Source of the DNA: JAZDJP01 sp043803805
GTDB taxonomy: Bacteria > Planctomycetota > JAZDJP01
Length of the DNA stretch: 44,780 nt
Direction of reading: 5' to 3'
Assembly (NCBI GenBank): GCA_043803805.1
Contig: JAZDJP010000132.1
Location: forward strand, 1-44,780
Shown: one piece after another, positions 1-7,041 of the stretch
Layout: every line of letters starts with the position of its first letter
How positions within the stretch are numbered: the stretch's first letter is position 1
The notes under the pieces: model-generated
Told to the model about the DNA's origin: nothing
Database searches by the model: none
Seen by the model: the letters and a program-made list of their open reading frames with translations, nothing else
Made by a program: the position numbers and the translations under genes

Positions 1-207
1 TTGGTCCCGTTCTCCCGTTGTTTCCACGCGAATGACCCTCCCTTGGATGGCTTCCGATCCGTATCGTCTTATCCAGTACTGTATCGTATCGCCACCTTTG
101 ATTCCGTACCGGTCTTTGGCTTCTCCCCGACTCCGAAATTACCCCCCTTCGGGTTCCTTGACCACATGCCTTTTGAACGCTTCGCTATACCGAATGGCCA
201 CCTTCAT
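1..207 (-). pseudogene. IS3-family transposase OrfA fragment with nonsense codon
   Basis: Read on the minus strand from the ATG at 207, the frame begins MKVAIRYSEAFKRHVVKE and, after a stop, continues with RSRGEAKDRYGIKGGDTI and a WIRRYGSEAI stretch. This is the helix-turn-helix N-terminus of IS3/IS911-type OrfA proteins, which bind the element's ends. A good ribosome-binding site (AGGAGGGG) precedes the ATG. Codon 23 (positions 139-141) is an in-frame TAA while homology continues in the same frame, so this is a point nonsense mutation rather than a frameshift. The gene runs off the left edge, so OrfB cannot be assessed. The sequence just upstream (about 215-260) contains TTGACAC and may be the element's terminal repeat, which is inference. 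The family assignment is fairly secure and the inactivation is seen directly. Confidence 0.72.
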
Positions 208-278
208 CTTCGTTCCCCTCCTGTTGGTTGACGTTTCCCATGTGTCAACCTATATCAGGACGAGACACGAGACAGCAA

Positions 279-352
279 TGTCGAATTCCGAACGCCGAAT
301 TCCGAATCAATTCGACATTCGGCACTCGGCATTCGAAATTTCTTCCGACTCC
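279..352. repeat. Degenerate ATTCGG/GAATTC array
   Basis: This is a run of imperfect units of the type GAATTCCGAA, ATTCGGCACTCGG and ATTCGAAATTTC, ending in TTCCGACTCCCAGACTTC. Related arrays lie at 2712-2760 and 38816-38940, the latter also ending TCCGACTCCCAGACT. The units vary in length and sequence and no gene overlaps them. Confidence 0.7.
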
Positions 353-363
353 CAGACTTCTTT

Positions 364-387
364 TTAGAACAACCCGACGATGTGACC
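364..387 (-). pseudogene. Remnant of an fhs 3' end (last codons only)
   Basis: On the minus strand these bases read GHIVGLF followed by TAA, the same C-terminal residues that end the intact formate-THF ligase at 2805, with one synonymous change (GTC for GTG). Upstream of it the frame does not resemble the ligase. Downstream, both copies continue into the same degenerate repeat with TTCCGACT. It is therefore a duplicated junction (fhs tail plus repeat) and not a gene. It could be left from a tandem duplication or from integration at the 3' end of fhs. Confidence 0.6.
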
Positions 388-466
388 CCGTGGGGCGGTT
401 TTTGTCGGAGAATTTTGTGATTTTATGAACATCCCCTGTTCCCCGCCGGTTTTTTTTGGCGGCTTG

Positions 467-1621
467 TTAGATGACTTTGAGGATCTCTTTGAAAAGGGAC
501 TCTCTGTCTTTCCTTTTCACAACGTCGGTCGTCTGTTTCTCCGACAAACCCACATACTTCTTAACAATCGTCTCCGTATGGTTGGTGGGTTTCCTCGGTG
601 GGGCATCTAACATCCGAGCAAGGCGAGTCAGTTTCTGGGTTAGAACGTCGGCAGGAATTGATGTCAATATGTCCGAGTTGATTAGCACGGTTGCCATAAT
701 ATAGAAATGGGTTTGATCGGTGGCTAATCGCGAAGCGCCCAAAGTGGTAGTTTTGTAGGCAGTCTTCAAGAAACAAAAGATTCTCCGAAGGGTAGCGTTG
801 TGTGCTCGCGTCATGCGATAATGTCCGGAATGTTTACGACTGATGAAACCCTTGAGTATCTCCGCAGGTTTCCTATGTTGCAGTGTGAGTGCGAATATCG
901 CCAACTCCAGAAGTTTTTCCCACATTCTATCCACCCTGCTGTTGCTCTCTGAGAGACTTGAAACAACCTGTAGTCGCTTCAGAACATGTGTGAAATCATT
1001 TGTCATCATCCGATACAGCAGGTCTTGGCCGCGTCGTTGTTCGACCGCCAATAACCCGAATACCTGTTTGAGGATTGGATCATTCTTAAACATCGCTTTA
1101 ACAATGTCGAAGCGGTTAACAGGAACTCCTTGCTGGTTGATATCAACAAAAAGTGAGATCACCTCGTCTAGAGACGTTTCATCCTCGAGATTCATCTCGA
1201 CCGTTGGAATAGCATATTCTCGGAAGTCTCTCACCATGACCTCGCCGAGTTGCCTAAACGTTGTCTTGATCCCATCCATATCGATCCAGAAGTTGCCATC
1301 TTTCCGCTCCGATTTCTCAAAGAAGTAGCGCTCCCAATTCTGGATCGCAAAGTCTTCGCGCGAACTACCTATAAAGAGAATGAGACTTTCCAGTCTTTGT
1401 TTTCCGTCAAGAATGTTGTAAGAGTACTTTGATCCTGATGCTTCCTTGTACAGAAAGATTGCGGGTATCGGCTTGCCGGCAACCATGTTGTGAAGGAGTT
1501 TTCGGCGGGTTCTCGTGGGCCACACGTGCCCGCGCTGAAATGGGGGCGCTAGGTTGATCTTATCCTCGTTAAGGTAACTCACAAGTTGATCAATCTTCAT
1601 TTCTGCATTGCGATAGTTCAT
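467..1621 (-). CDS. DUF262 domain protein (ParB/sulfiredoxin-like fold), stand-alone
   Basis: A protein of 384 residues. Near the N-terminus are the DUF262 signatures: APPFQRGHVW, then KPIPAIFLYKE, then NILDGKQRLESL, corresponding to the family's DGQQR motif. DUF262 (GmrS-N-like) domains bind or hydrolyse nucleotides and occur in modification-dependent restriction and other anti-phage proteins such as GmrSD and SspE. In those proteins the C-terminal partner is usually a DUF1524 HNH nuclease. Here the C-terminal half is alpha-helical with no HNH signature visible. The start at 1621 is chosen because GGGAGGG lies six bases upstream; a longer frame to 1753 would overlap the upstream gene. The neighbour 50 bases upstream is a multi-pass membrane protein on the same strand, and both are AT-richer than the chromosome around them. 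The family is secure; a defence role is inference. Confidence 0.75.
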   Translation of the reverse strand: MNYRNAEMKIDQLVSYLNEDKINLAPPFQRGHVWPTRTRRKLLHNMVAGKPIPAIFLYKEASGSKYSYNILDGKQRLESLILFIGSSREDFAIQNWERYFFEKSERKDGNFWIDMDGIKTTFRQLGEVMVRDFREYAIPTVEMNLEDETSLDEVISLFVDINQQGVPVNRFDIVKAMFKNDPILKQVFGLLAVEQRRGQDLLYRMMTNDFTHVLKRLQVVSSLSESNSRVDRMWEKLLELAIFALTLQHRKPAEILKGFISRKHSGHYRMTRAHNATLRRIFCFLKTAYKTTTLGASRLATDQTHFYIMATVLINSDILTSIPADVLTQKLTRLARMLDAPPRKPTNHTETIVKKYVGLSEKQTTDVVKRKDRESLFKEILKVI

Positions 1622-1670
1622 TCGTTCCCTCCCGTTTCTTTGTTTAACTCCGTTCGGCATTGGGGGTAGG

Positions 1671-2657
1671 TCAACATGCCTCGCCTTTAACCACGGAGTA
1701 CAAGTAATCGATTCTTTTGTCTTGGCCAAATACAAATTCAACGATCTCGGCAATAATCATAATGGCTTGATGTTTTACCAACAATCCCTGTATTTTTGTA
1801 AGGGTGTCATCCAATTTGGATTCGGCAATCGAATAGTTCTTTCTTATCTTTTCAGCCAACAACGGCCTATCCGAAAACATCGCCGCCCTCTTTGTTGAGT
1901 TTCTAACAAGCTCATCAATAATTTCCGGCGGAATGTTCGGGAGAATATTTTTAGTAAAATTCGAAATCCACTTTGATTCGTCCAATTGGACACCTGTTGA
2001 TTCTCGCAATCCTTCTTTGCATCCACACAAAAATGCCCAACGATGCATGGCTGCAAAATGGATACTTCTCCATGGTTGAACCATGCGCGACGTAAAACGT
2101 GCCACATAATAAATCATCAACACGAAAAGTAACATCACGAAAAGAACCCTCATCCAACCAGAAAAACTATAAACTAAGACACAAAAGGTGATCGTGAGTA
2201 ATCTCAAGGGTATCAGATCAAGCATGCCTTCAAACGGATCAATTCCAACATAAGACCAGTTGGGATACTTCTTTAAATAATGCATCCCGGCCATTCCTCC
2301 CGCCAGCCCCATGCCCCACCACGCCCCCAATAAAAGAAGGGCAATCCACATGCCTATCCAAATGAGGTAGCCCGACACGCCATAAAATACCACTGAAACT
2401 AGCGTTTGAAATATCGTTGGCGTAATACGAAGTACCAATAACTGTCTGAGTATTACGAGAGATAACAAGACCGCAGGAATGTACAATCGACTTTCGAATA
2501 AAATCACAATCACACAAATAAATACATACATACCAAACTCTGCCATCGCCCTACAGATTGGTCCGGCCCATTCGCCGCGATTCACTTGGGTCAATCGTTC
2601 GCCAATTGACACGGTATATGAACCTTCCCTTATGTGATGGAGGGCGAACCTACTCAC
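1671..2657 (-). CDS. Multi-pass membrane protein of unknown function
   Basis: About 328 residues if read from the GTG at 2657. Strongly hydrophobic segments lie at about 40-62, 63-80, 84-118 (rich in W, G, L and I) and 152-186. They are followed by a soluble C-terminal half of about 140 residues with charged helices. I recognise no family. The GTG start lies inside a palindromic repeat (2641-2684) and has no good ribosome-binding site. The true start may be the ATG at 2546, preceded by AGGG, which would put the first membrane segment at the N-terminus. It lies 49 bases upstream of the DUF262 gene, so the two are probably co-transcribed. A membrane protein beside a DUF262 nucleotide-sensing protein would fit a two-gene stress or phage-response unit, but nothing in the sequence proves it. 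Codon use is AT-rich compared with fhs next door. Confidence 0.6.
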   Translation of the reverse strand: MSRFALHHIREGSYTVSIGERLTQVNRGEWAGPICRAMAEFGMYVFICVIVILFESRLYIPAVLLSLVILRQLLVLRITPTIFQTLVSVVFYGVSGYLIWIGMWIALLLLGAWWGMGLAGGMAGMHYLKKYPNWSYVGIDPFEGMLDLIPLRLLTITFCVLVYSFSGWMRVLFVMLLFVLMIYYVARFTSRMVQPWRSIHFAAMHRWAFLCGCKEGLRESTGVQLDESKWISNFTKNILPNIPPEIIDELVRNSTKRAAMFSDRPLLAEKIRKNYSIAESKLDDTLTKIQGLLVKHQAIMIIAEIVEFVFGQDKRIDYLYSVVKGEAC

Positions 2658-2684
2658 CGGTAGGTGTAGGCGCCGTTCGCCCCT
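2641..2684. repeat. Palindromic repeat of the TAGGGGC type
   Basis: Arms GGGCGAAC (2642-2649) and GTTCGCCC (2675-2682) flank a 25-base interior that itself holds the inverted pair CCTAC/GTAGG. On the minus strand it begins TAGGGGCGAACGG, resembling the perfect palindromes at 19464 and 21380 that also start (TA)GGGGC. It overlaps the nominal start codon of the membrane protein. Confidence 0.55.
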
Positions 2685-2711
2685 ATGCCAAAATCGTCAC
2701 TCGTCTCGCGG

Positions 2712-2803
2712 AAACGCCGAATCAATTCGGCACTCGGAATTCGAAATTTCTTCCGACTTCTTCTCAATTCCTGAACTCCCGAACTCCCGAACTCATGAAC
2801 TCT
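2712..2803. repeat. Degenerate ATTCGG array followed by GAACTC array
   Basis: The first half (2712-2755) repeats ATTCGGCACTCGG-type units like the array at 279-352. The second half (2767-2803) is a run of GAACTCCC/GAACTCAT units ending four bases from the fhs stop codon. A relative of the second half lies at 44107-44152 inside the start of ispD. Confidence 0.65.
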
Positions 2804-2804
2804 T

Positions 2805-4475
2805 TTAGAACAACCCCACGATGTGCCCCTTTTTATCAATGTCAATGTTATCCGCCGCCGGCGCCCGCGGGAGGCCCGGCATGGTCATGATTTCGCCCGT
2901 GACAACCACCACGAAGCCCGCCCCGGCCGCGACGCGGAGGCCCCGCAGAGGCACGTCGAAGTTCTTCGGCCGGCCGCGAAGCCCCGGGTCCGTCGAGAGG
3001 GAGTACTGGGTCTTCGCCATGCACACCGGGAACGTCGCGTATTCCGTCCCCTGGAGGACCTTGAACGCGTCGCGGAGTTTCTTGTCGGCCAGAATGTTGT
3101 CCGCCCCGTAGACCTCCCGGGCCACCGTTTCGGCCTTCTGCCAGAGGGGCATCTCGTCGGGATAGGTGAGTTTGAAATCGGTTTTGGTTTTCGCGATGGT
3201 CTCCACGACGATCTTCGCGAGGTCCTGCGCGCCCCTGCCGCCCCGCGCCCAGTGGTCGCACCGGACGACGCTGGAACCCAGGTGGGCGCACTTGTCCTGG
3301 ATGAGTTTGATTTCCTCGGGGGTGTCGGAGGTGAATGAGTTGATGGCCACCACCGCCGGGACCCCGAATTTCCGGGAGTTTTCGATGTGTTTCTTGAGGT
3401 TGTCCATGCCCTTCTCGAGCGCGGCCAGGTTGGGTTTGGTGAGTTCCTTGAGATCGCTCCCCCCGTGGTACTTGAGGGCGCGCACCGTCGCCACCACCAC
3501 CACCGCGCTCGGGGTGATTTTCGCCGACCGGCATTTGATGTTCATGAATTTTTCCATGCCGAGATCGCTCCCGAAGCCGGCCTCGGTCACGACGTAATCC
3601 GCCAGCCCCAGCGCGAGTTTCGTCGCGATGACCGTGTTGCATCCGTGGGCGATGTTCCCGAACGGCCCGCCGTGGATGAACACGGGGTTGTTCTCGAGCG
3701 TCTGGACGAGATTCGGCTGGAGGGCGTCCTTCATGAGCGCCGTCATGGCGCCCTGCGCCTTCAGGTCTTTGGCCGTGACGGGCTTTCCGTCGCGTGTGTA
3801 GGCCGCGATGATGCGTCCGAGGCGTTCCCGGAGGTCCTCCACCGAGCTCGCCAGGCACAGCACCGCCATGATTTCCGACGCCGCCGTGATGTCGAAGCCC
3901 GTCTCGCGGGGGACGGAGTTGCCCGCGCCGCCCAAGCCGATCACCATCTCCCGGAGCGCCCGGTCGTTCACGTCCATGCACCGCCGCCACGGGATGTTCC
4001 GGATGTCAATGCCCAGGGCGTTGCCGAAGTGGAGATGGTTGTCAATCATCGCGGCCAATAAATTATGGGCCGCCGTCACCGCGTGGAAGTCGCCGTTGAA
4101 ATGGAGGTTGATGTCCTCCATCGGCACCACCTGCGCCATCCCGCCGCCCGTCGCGCCGCCCTTCATCCCGAAGCACGGGCCCAGCGACGGCTCCCGGAGG
4201 CAGGTGATGGTCTTCTTGCCGATCCCGCACAGGGCGTCGCCCAGGCCGACCGACGTCGTCGTCTTCCCCTCGCCCGCCGGCGTCGGGGTGATGGCGGTGA
4301 CGAGAATCAGTTTTCCGGGAGGCTTCGCCTTCGCCCGTTCGACGATGTCGAGGGGGATCTTGGCCTTGTGGTGGCCGTGGAGTTCGATCTCCTTCGGGTC
4401 GAGGCCGGCCTTTTTGGCCACCTCCTCGATGGGCAGCATTTTGGCCTTGCGGGCGATTTCGAGATCGGTCGGCAT
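2805..4475 (-). CDS. fhs: Formate-tetrahydrofolate ligase
   Basis: Catalyses formate + ATP + THF to 10-formyl-THF + ADP + Pi in the cytosol, or the reverse with ATP gain when formyl groups are being oxidised. At 556 residues it matches the usual family length of about 557. The P-loop TPAGEGKTTT is at about residues 65-74, followed by CLREPSLGPCFGMKGGATGGG and the conserved MDVNDRALR region, and the protein ends in DIDKKGHIVGLF. AGGGGG lies nine bases before the ATG. It is the last gene of a minus-strand operon behind the MetF/methyltransferase fusion (49-base gap) and a URO-D-type methyltransferase. With those it covers formyl- and methyl-level folate chemistry; FolD and CODH/ACS are not in the window. 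A second copy of its final codons at 364-387 is the odd feature. The assignment is very secure. Confidence 0.97.
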   Translation of the reverse strand: MPTDLEIARKAKMLPIEEVAKKAGLDPKEIELHGHHKAKIPLDIVERAKAKPPGKLILVTAITPTPAGEGKTTTSVGLGDALCGIGKKTITCLREPSLGPCFGMKGGATGGGMAQVVPMEDINLHFNGDFHAVTAAHNLLAAMIDNHLHFGNALGIDIRNIPWRRCMDVNDRALREMVIGLGGAGNSVPRETGFDITAASEIMAVLCLASSVEDLRERLGRIIAAYTRDGKPVTAKDLKAQGAMTALMKDALQPNLVQTLENNPVFIHGGPFGNIAHGCNTVIATKLALGLADYVVTEAGFGSDLGMEKFMNIKCRSAKITPSAVVVVATVRALKYHGGSDLKELTKPNLAALEKGMDNLKKHIENSRKFGVPAVVAINSFTSDTPEEIKLIQDKCAHLGSSVVRCDHWARGGRGAQDLAKIVVETIAKTKTDFKLTYPDEMPLWQKAETVAREVYGADNILADKKLRDAFKVLQGTEYATFPVCMAKTQYSLSTDPGLRGRPKNFDVPLRGLRVAAGAGFVVVVTGEIMTMPGLPRAPAADNIDIDKKGHIVGLF

Positions 4476-4524
4476 GGCGCGGTACCCCCTTGTGTCGAAA
4501 CAGATCCCGGGAAGCGGGCTTTGG

Positions 4525-7041
4525 TTACGAATAGAACTCTTTCACCCGCAGGAGGGCCTCCATGTCGTCGGTCTTGAGGATGTCCTGCAGGCAGACGAGG
4601 GCCGGGTGGCCTTCGGGAAGGATTTCATACTTCCGGCCTGTGGACCCGATGATGAAATCCAGCCCCAGCGGCATGGCCAGCGTCAGGAACGCGCTTTCGA
4701 GCGGCCCCTTCACGGGCGACCCGTCCGCCTTCTTGGGCGGGAGCATGACGGTGAAGTTGCTCAAGCCCACCGACATGTGGACGCCGGCGAAGAACGGATC
4801 GTTGTGGATGAGTTTCAGCGCCCCGAGCAGGCGCTTCAGGTTCCCCTCCATGTCCGTCCCGAGGGGGGCGATGCCGGGGTCAATGATGCACTGGTTGTTT
4901 TGCAGTTTGAACCGGCTCTCCCGGACCGTGGTGAGGAGCAATTTCGCCGTCTGGTAGGTCTCCTCGGCGGTGCGGTTGGGTTTCCCGTCGCCGTTTTCCA
5001 CTCGTTCGGACACGAGCAGGATGGGCATGAACGGCTGGGCGGCGTAGAGTTCCAGCATCTCCAGGCGCATCGCGGAGATGGAATTAATGACCGGCATCTT
5101 TCCCCCCGCGCGGGCCTTGTCGTAGGCCTTGAGGCCGGCCTCGGCGAGCGCCTTGTCGGGAGTATCAATGGAAAGGGGTTTGGCGGTGACGCCCTGGACT
5201 TTCCGGACCATGTCGGCCATGAATTCCGGTGGCCGCCGGCCCACGTTCACGTCGAGGTAGGCGGCGCCCTTCTCGTCCTGGGTCTTCGCCAGCGCCAGGA
5301 GGCCGGCGATGTCGTTGGCGTCGTAGAGTTTCTTCGTGGACGGGACGGAATCGTTGATGGACTCCCCGATGATGGTCAATCCCTTGAGCGGCATTTTCGC
5401 GCCTCCTTCCCCCGGTTTTTCGGTTTTCGCTCCCGTCGGCGCCGCCGCGGGATTCACCGCCGGGGGCGGCGTCGCGGGCTGGGGCGTCCGGGCGTGGTCC
5501 CGTCCCAGGTAGAAATTCGCCCAGGACGACGTGTTTTTCAACGTCGCATCATATCGCACCAGCGGCGCTGTCAAGGTCTTTTCCACCTCGCCGTGGCACC
5601 GCAGGCGTTCGTAGGCGCGCACCCAGAGGCAGTCCTTGTCCCCGACCTCGCAGCGGCCGTCCGCCGATCCGCCGCAGGGGCCGTTCCTCTGGTTCTTGGA
5701 ACATGAAAACAGCGGGCACAGGTACGCGCAATCCGGCAACGCGCAGTCGCCGCACTCCCGGCACCCGAACATGGCGTACTTCGACAGACGTTCGATGGGA
5801 TCGGCGGCGAAGGCGGCCACCACGGGATGCTTGTCGAGAAACCGGTACACCTTCTGAAGAATCTGGAATCCCGTGCGCCCCGGCGTGAACGCCTGGGCGT
5901 GGACGAGCCGGCACATCCGGTAGTTCAGGGTGACGTTCGCCGTGGGCGCGGGATTTTTCATGCCCGCCGTGTAGGCCGGATTCAGGCGGTCGTCGTCCCC
6001 GAGCCCCGTCGCCGGGTTCTTCTCATGGAGATAAAACTCGCCTTTCTGGGGGAACTGGATCTCCTTCGCGAACGCCTTCCAGTCGTCGGGACCGAACGCC
6101 TCCGCCATCCGGATGACCTCGAGGAAATCCTCCGTCTTGGACAGCCCGCCGAGGTAGCCGGCGGCGAAGCCCATCCCCTTGAACGCGGCCAGTTGCTTCG
6201 CCGCGAGCTCCCGGAAGAACGCCTTCCCCTTGTCGGGGCCGGCGGCGTACTTCCGGCACTGGTCGAGAAGTTCCGCGCTCACCACGCACCCGGCGATGTC
6301 CCCGCGGTGGAACATCTCCGCCACGGTTTTCGTGAGGACGTACACGTTTCCCACCAGCGGAATCTTCACCCCGTGGCGGGCCAGGAACAACTTCACCTCG
6401 TGGGCCTTCCGCATGTCGTAGCCGACCTGGAGGATGACGAACCGGGCCCCGCAGAGGATTTTCTTCAGGAGTTTGAAATACTGGGGGAGGAGTTCCGCCT
6501 CCAATTTTTTGAAGGGGGATACCACCGCGCCGACGTGGAAATCCGTTTTCGGAAGGCGTTCCGTCCCGCCCTTGCGGCTGGGCACCTCGAGCCCCTCGTT
6601 CATGGCCCGGAGCAGGGCGATGATGCCGCAGGAATCAATATCAAACACCGGCGCCGTCTGCCCCGCGTAGCCGGTCTTCGCGTAGTCGCCGGTGAGGGCG
6701 AGGATATTCGGGAATCCCTCGCTCGCGTACCGCCACGCCGCGGACTCGATGGCGTTCCGGTTCATGTCCTTTCCGGCCAGATGGAGAATCAGCCGCGACT
6801 TCTGCGCCGAGAGCAACCGCGCCAGCCAGTCCGGGGGTAGCATGGGATTGCCGCCGGGATTGTCCGTGATGGACACCCAGTCAATCCGCGGATCGGCCAG
6901 AAGCGCCTCGCCCGTCTGGGCGAGTTTGGCCGGCGTCCCGGCGGGGACGATGCCCCGCGTCGTCACGAGTTCCACCCCGTAGCAGAAACGCCCGCTTTCC
7001 AGACGCTCCCGGAACGAGCCGCCGCCCGTCGAGTCCGTCAT
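4525..7041 (-). CDS. Fusion: MetF reductase + MTHFR_C zinc domain + pterin-binding methyltransferase
   Basis: An 838-residue protein in three parts. Residues 1-400 are a methylene-THF reductase (MetF) barrel. Residues 420-490 are an MTHFR_C/MetV-type cysteine domain with CRECGDCALPDC, CP, NGPCGG and CEVGDKDC and about nine cysteines. After a Pro/Ala-rich linker (515-549), residues 551-838 form a pterin-binding TIM barrel like methyl-THF:corrinoid methyltransferases (AcsE or MetH type), with IIGESIND, DVNVG, PLSIDT, DPGIAPLG and GLSNFT. In acetogens these are separate proteins. The fusion could pass a methyl group between corrinoid and THF and reduce or oxidise it in one polypeptide. Its ATG overlaps the upstream URO-D gene's stop by four bases (ATGA), implying coupled translation. 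A strong internal ribosome-binding site precedes Met550 (see 5392-5408). Domain calls are secure; the direction of flux is inference. Confidence 0.9.
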   Translation of the reverse strand: MTDSTGGGSFRERLESGRFCYGVELVTTRGIVPAGTPAKLAQTGEALLADPRIDWVSITDNPGGNPMLPPDWLARLLSAQKSRLILHLAGKDMNRNAIESAAWRYASEGFPNILALTGDYAKTGYAGQTAPVFDIDSCGIIALLRAMNEGLEVPSRKGGTERLPKTDFHVGAVVSPFKKLEAELLPQYFKLLKKILCGARFVILQVGYDMRKAHEVKLFLARHGVKIPLVGNVYVLTKTVAEMFHRGDIAGCVVSAELLDQCRKYAAGPDKGKAFFRELAAKQLAAFKGMGFAAGYLGGLSKTEDFLEVIRMAEAFGPDDWKAFAKEIQFPQKGEFYLHEKNPATGLGDDDRLNPAYTAGMKNPAPTANVTLNYRMCRLVHAQAFTPGRTGFQILQKVYRFLDKHPVVAAFAADPIERLSKYAMFGCRECGDCALPDCAYLCPLFSCSKNQRNGPCGGSADGRCEVGDKDCLWVRAYERLRCHGEVEKTLTAPLVRYDATLKNTSSWANFYLGRDHARTPQPATPPPAVNPAAAPTGAKTEKPGEGGAKMPLKGLTIIGESINDSVPSTKKLYDANDIAGLLALAKTQDEKGAAYLDVNVGRRPPEFMADMVRKVQGVTAKPLSIDTPDKALAEAGLKAYDKARAGGKMPVINSISAMRLEMLELYAAQPFMPILLVSERVENGDGKPNRTAEETYQTAKLLLTTVRESRFKLQNNQCIIDPGIAPLGTDMEGNLKRLLGALKLIHNDPFFAGVHMSVGLSNFTVMLPPKKADGSPVKGPLESAFLTLAMPLGLDFIIGSTGRKYEILPEGHPALVCLQDILKTDDMEALLRVKEFYS
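5392..5408 (-). promoter_or_regulatory. Internal Shine-Dalgarno and ATG at the third-domain boundary
   Basis: On the minus strand AAGGAGG (5402-5408) lies seven bases before an in-frame ATG (5394-5392), which is Met550 of the fusion and the first residue of the pterin-binding domain. It may be an ancestral gene start kept after fusion, or a working internal start giving a separate methyltransferase of about 289 residues. Confidence 0.6.

Noticed and set aside
1..207. Programmed frameshift typical of IS3 elements
   Set aside because: The reading frame is the same before and after the stop, so this is a nonsense codon; the IS3 frameshift lies at the end of orfA, not at codon 23.
467..1621. Complete GmrSD-type (type IV) restriction enzyme
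   Set aside because: Only the DUF262 part is present; no DUF1524 HNH motif is visible in the protein or in a neighbour.
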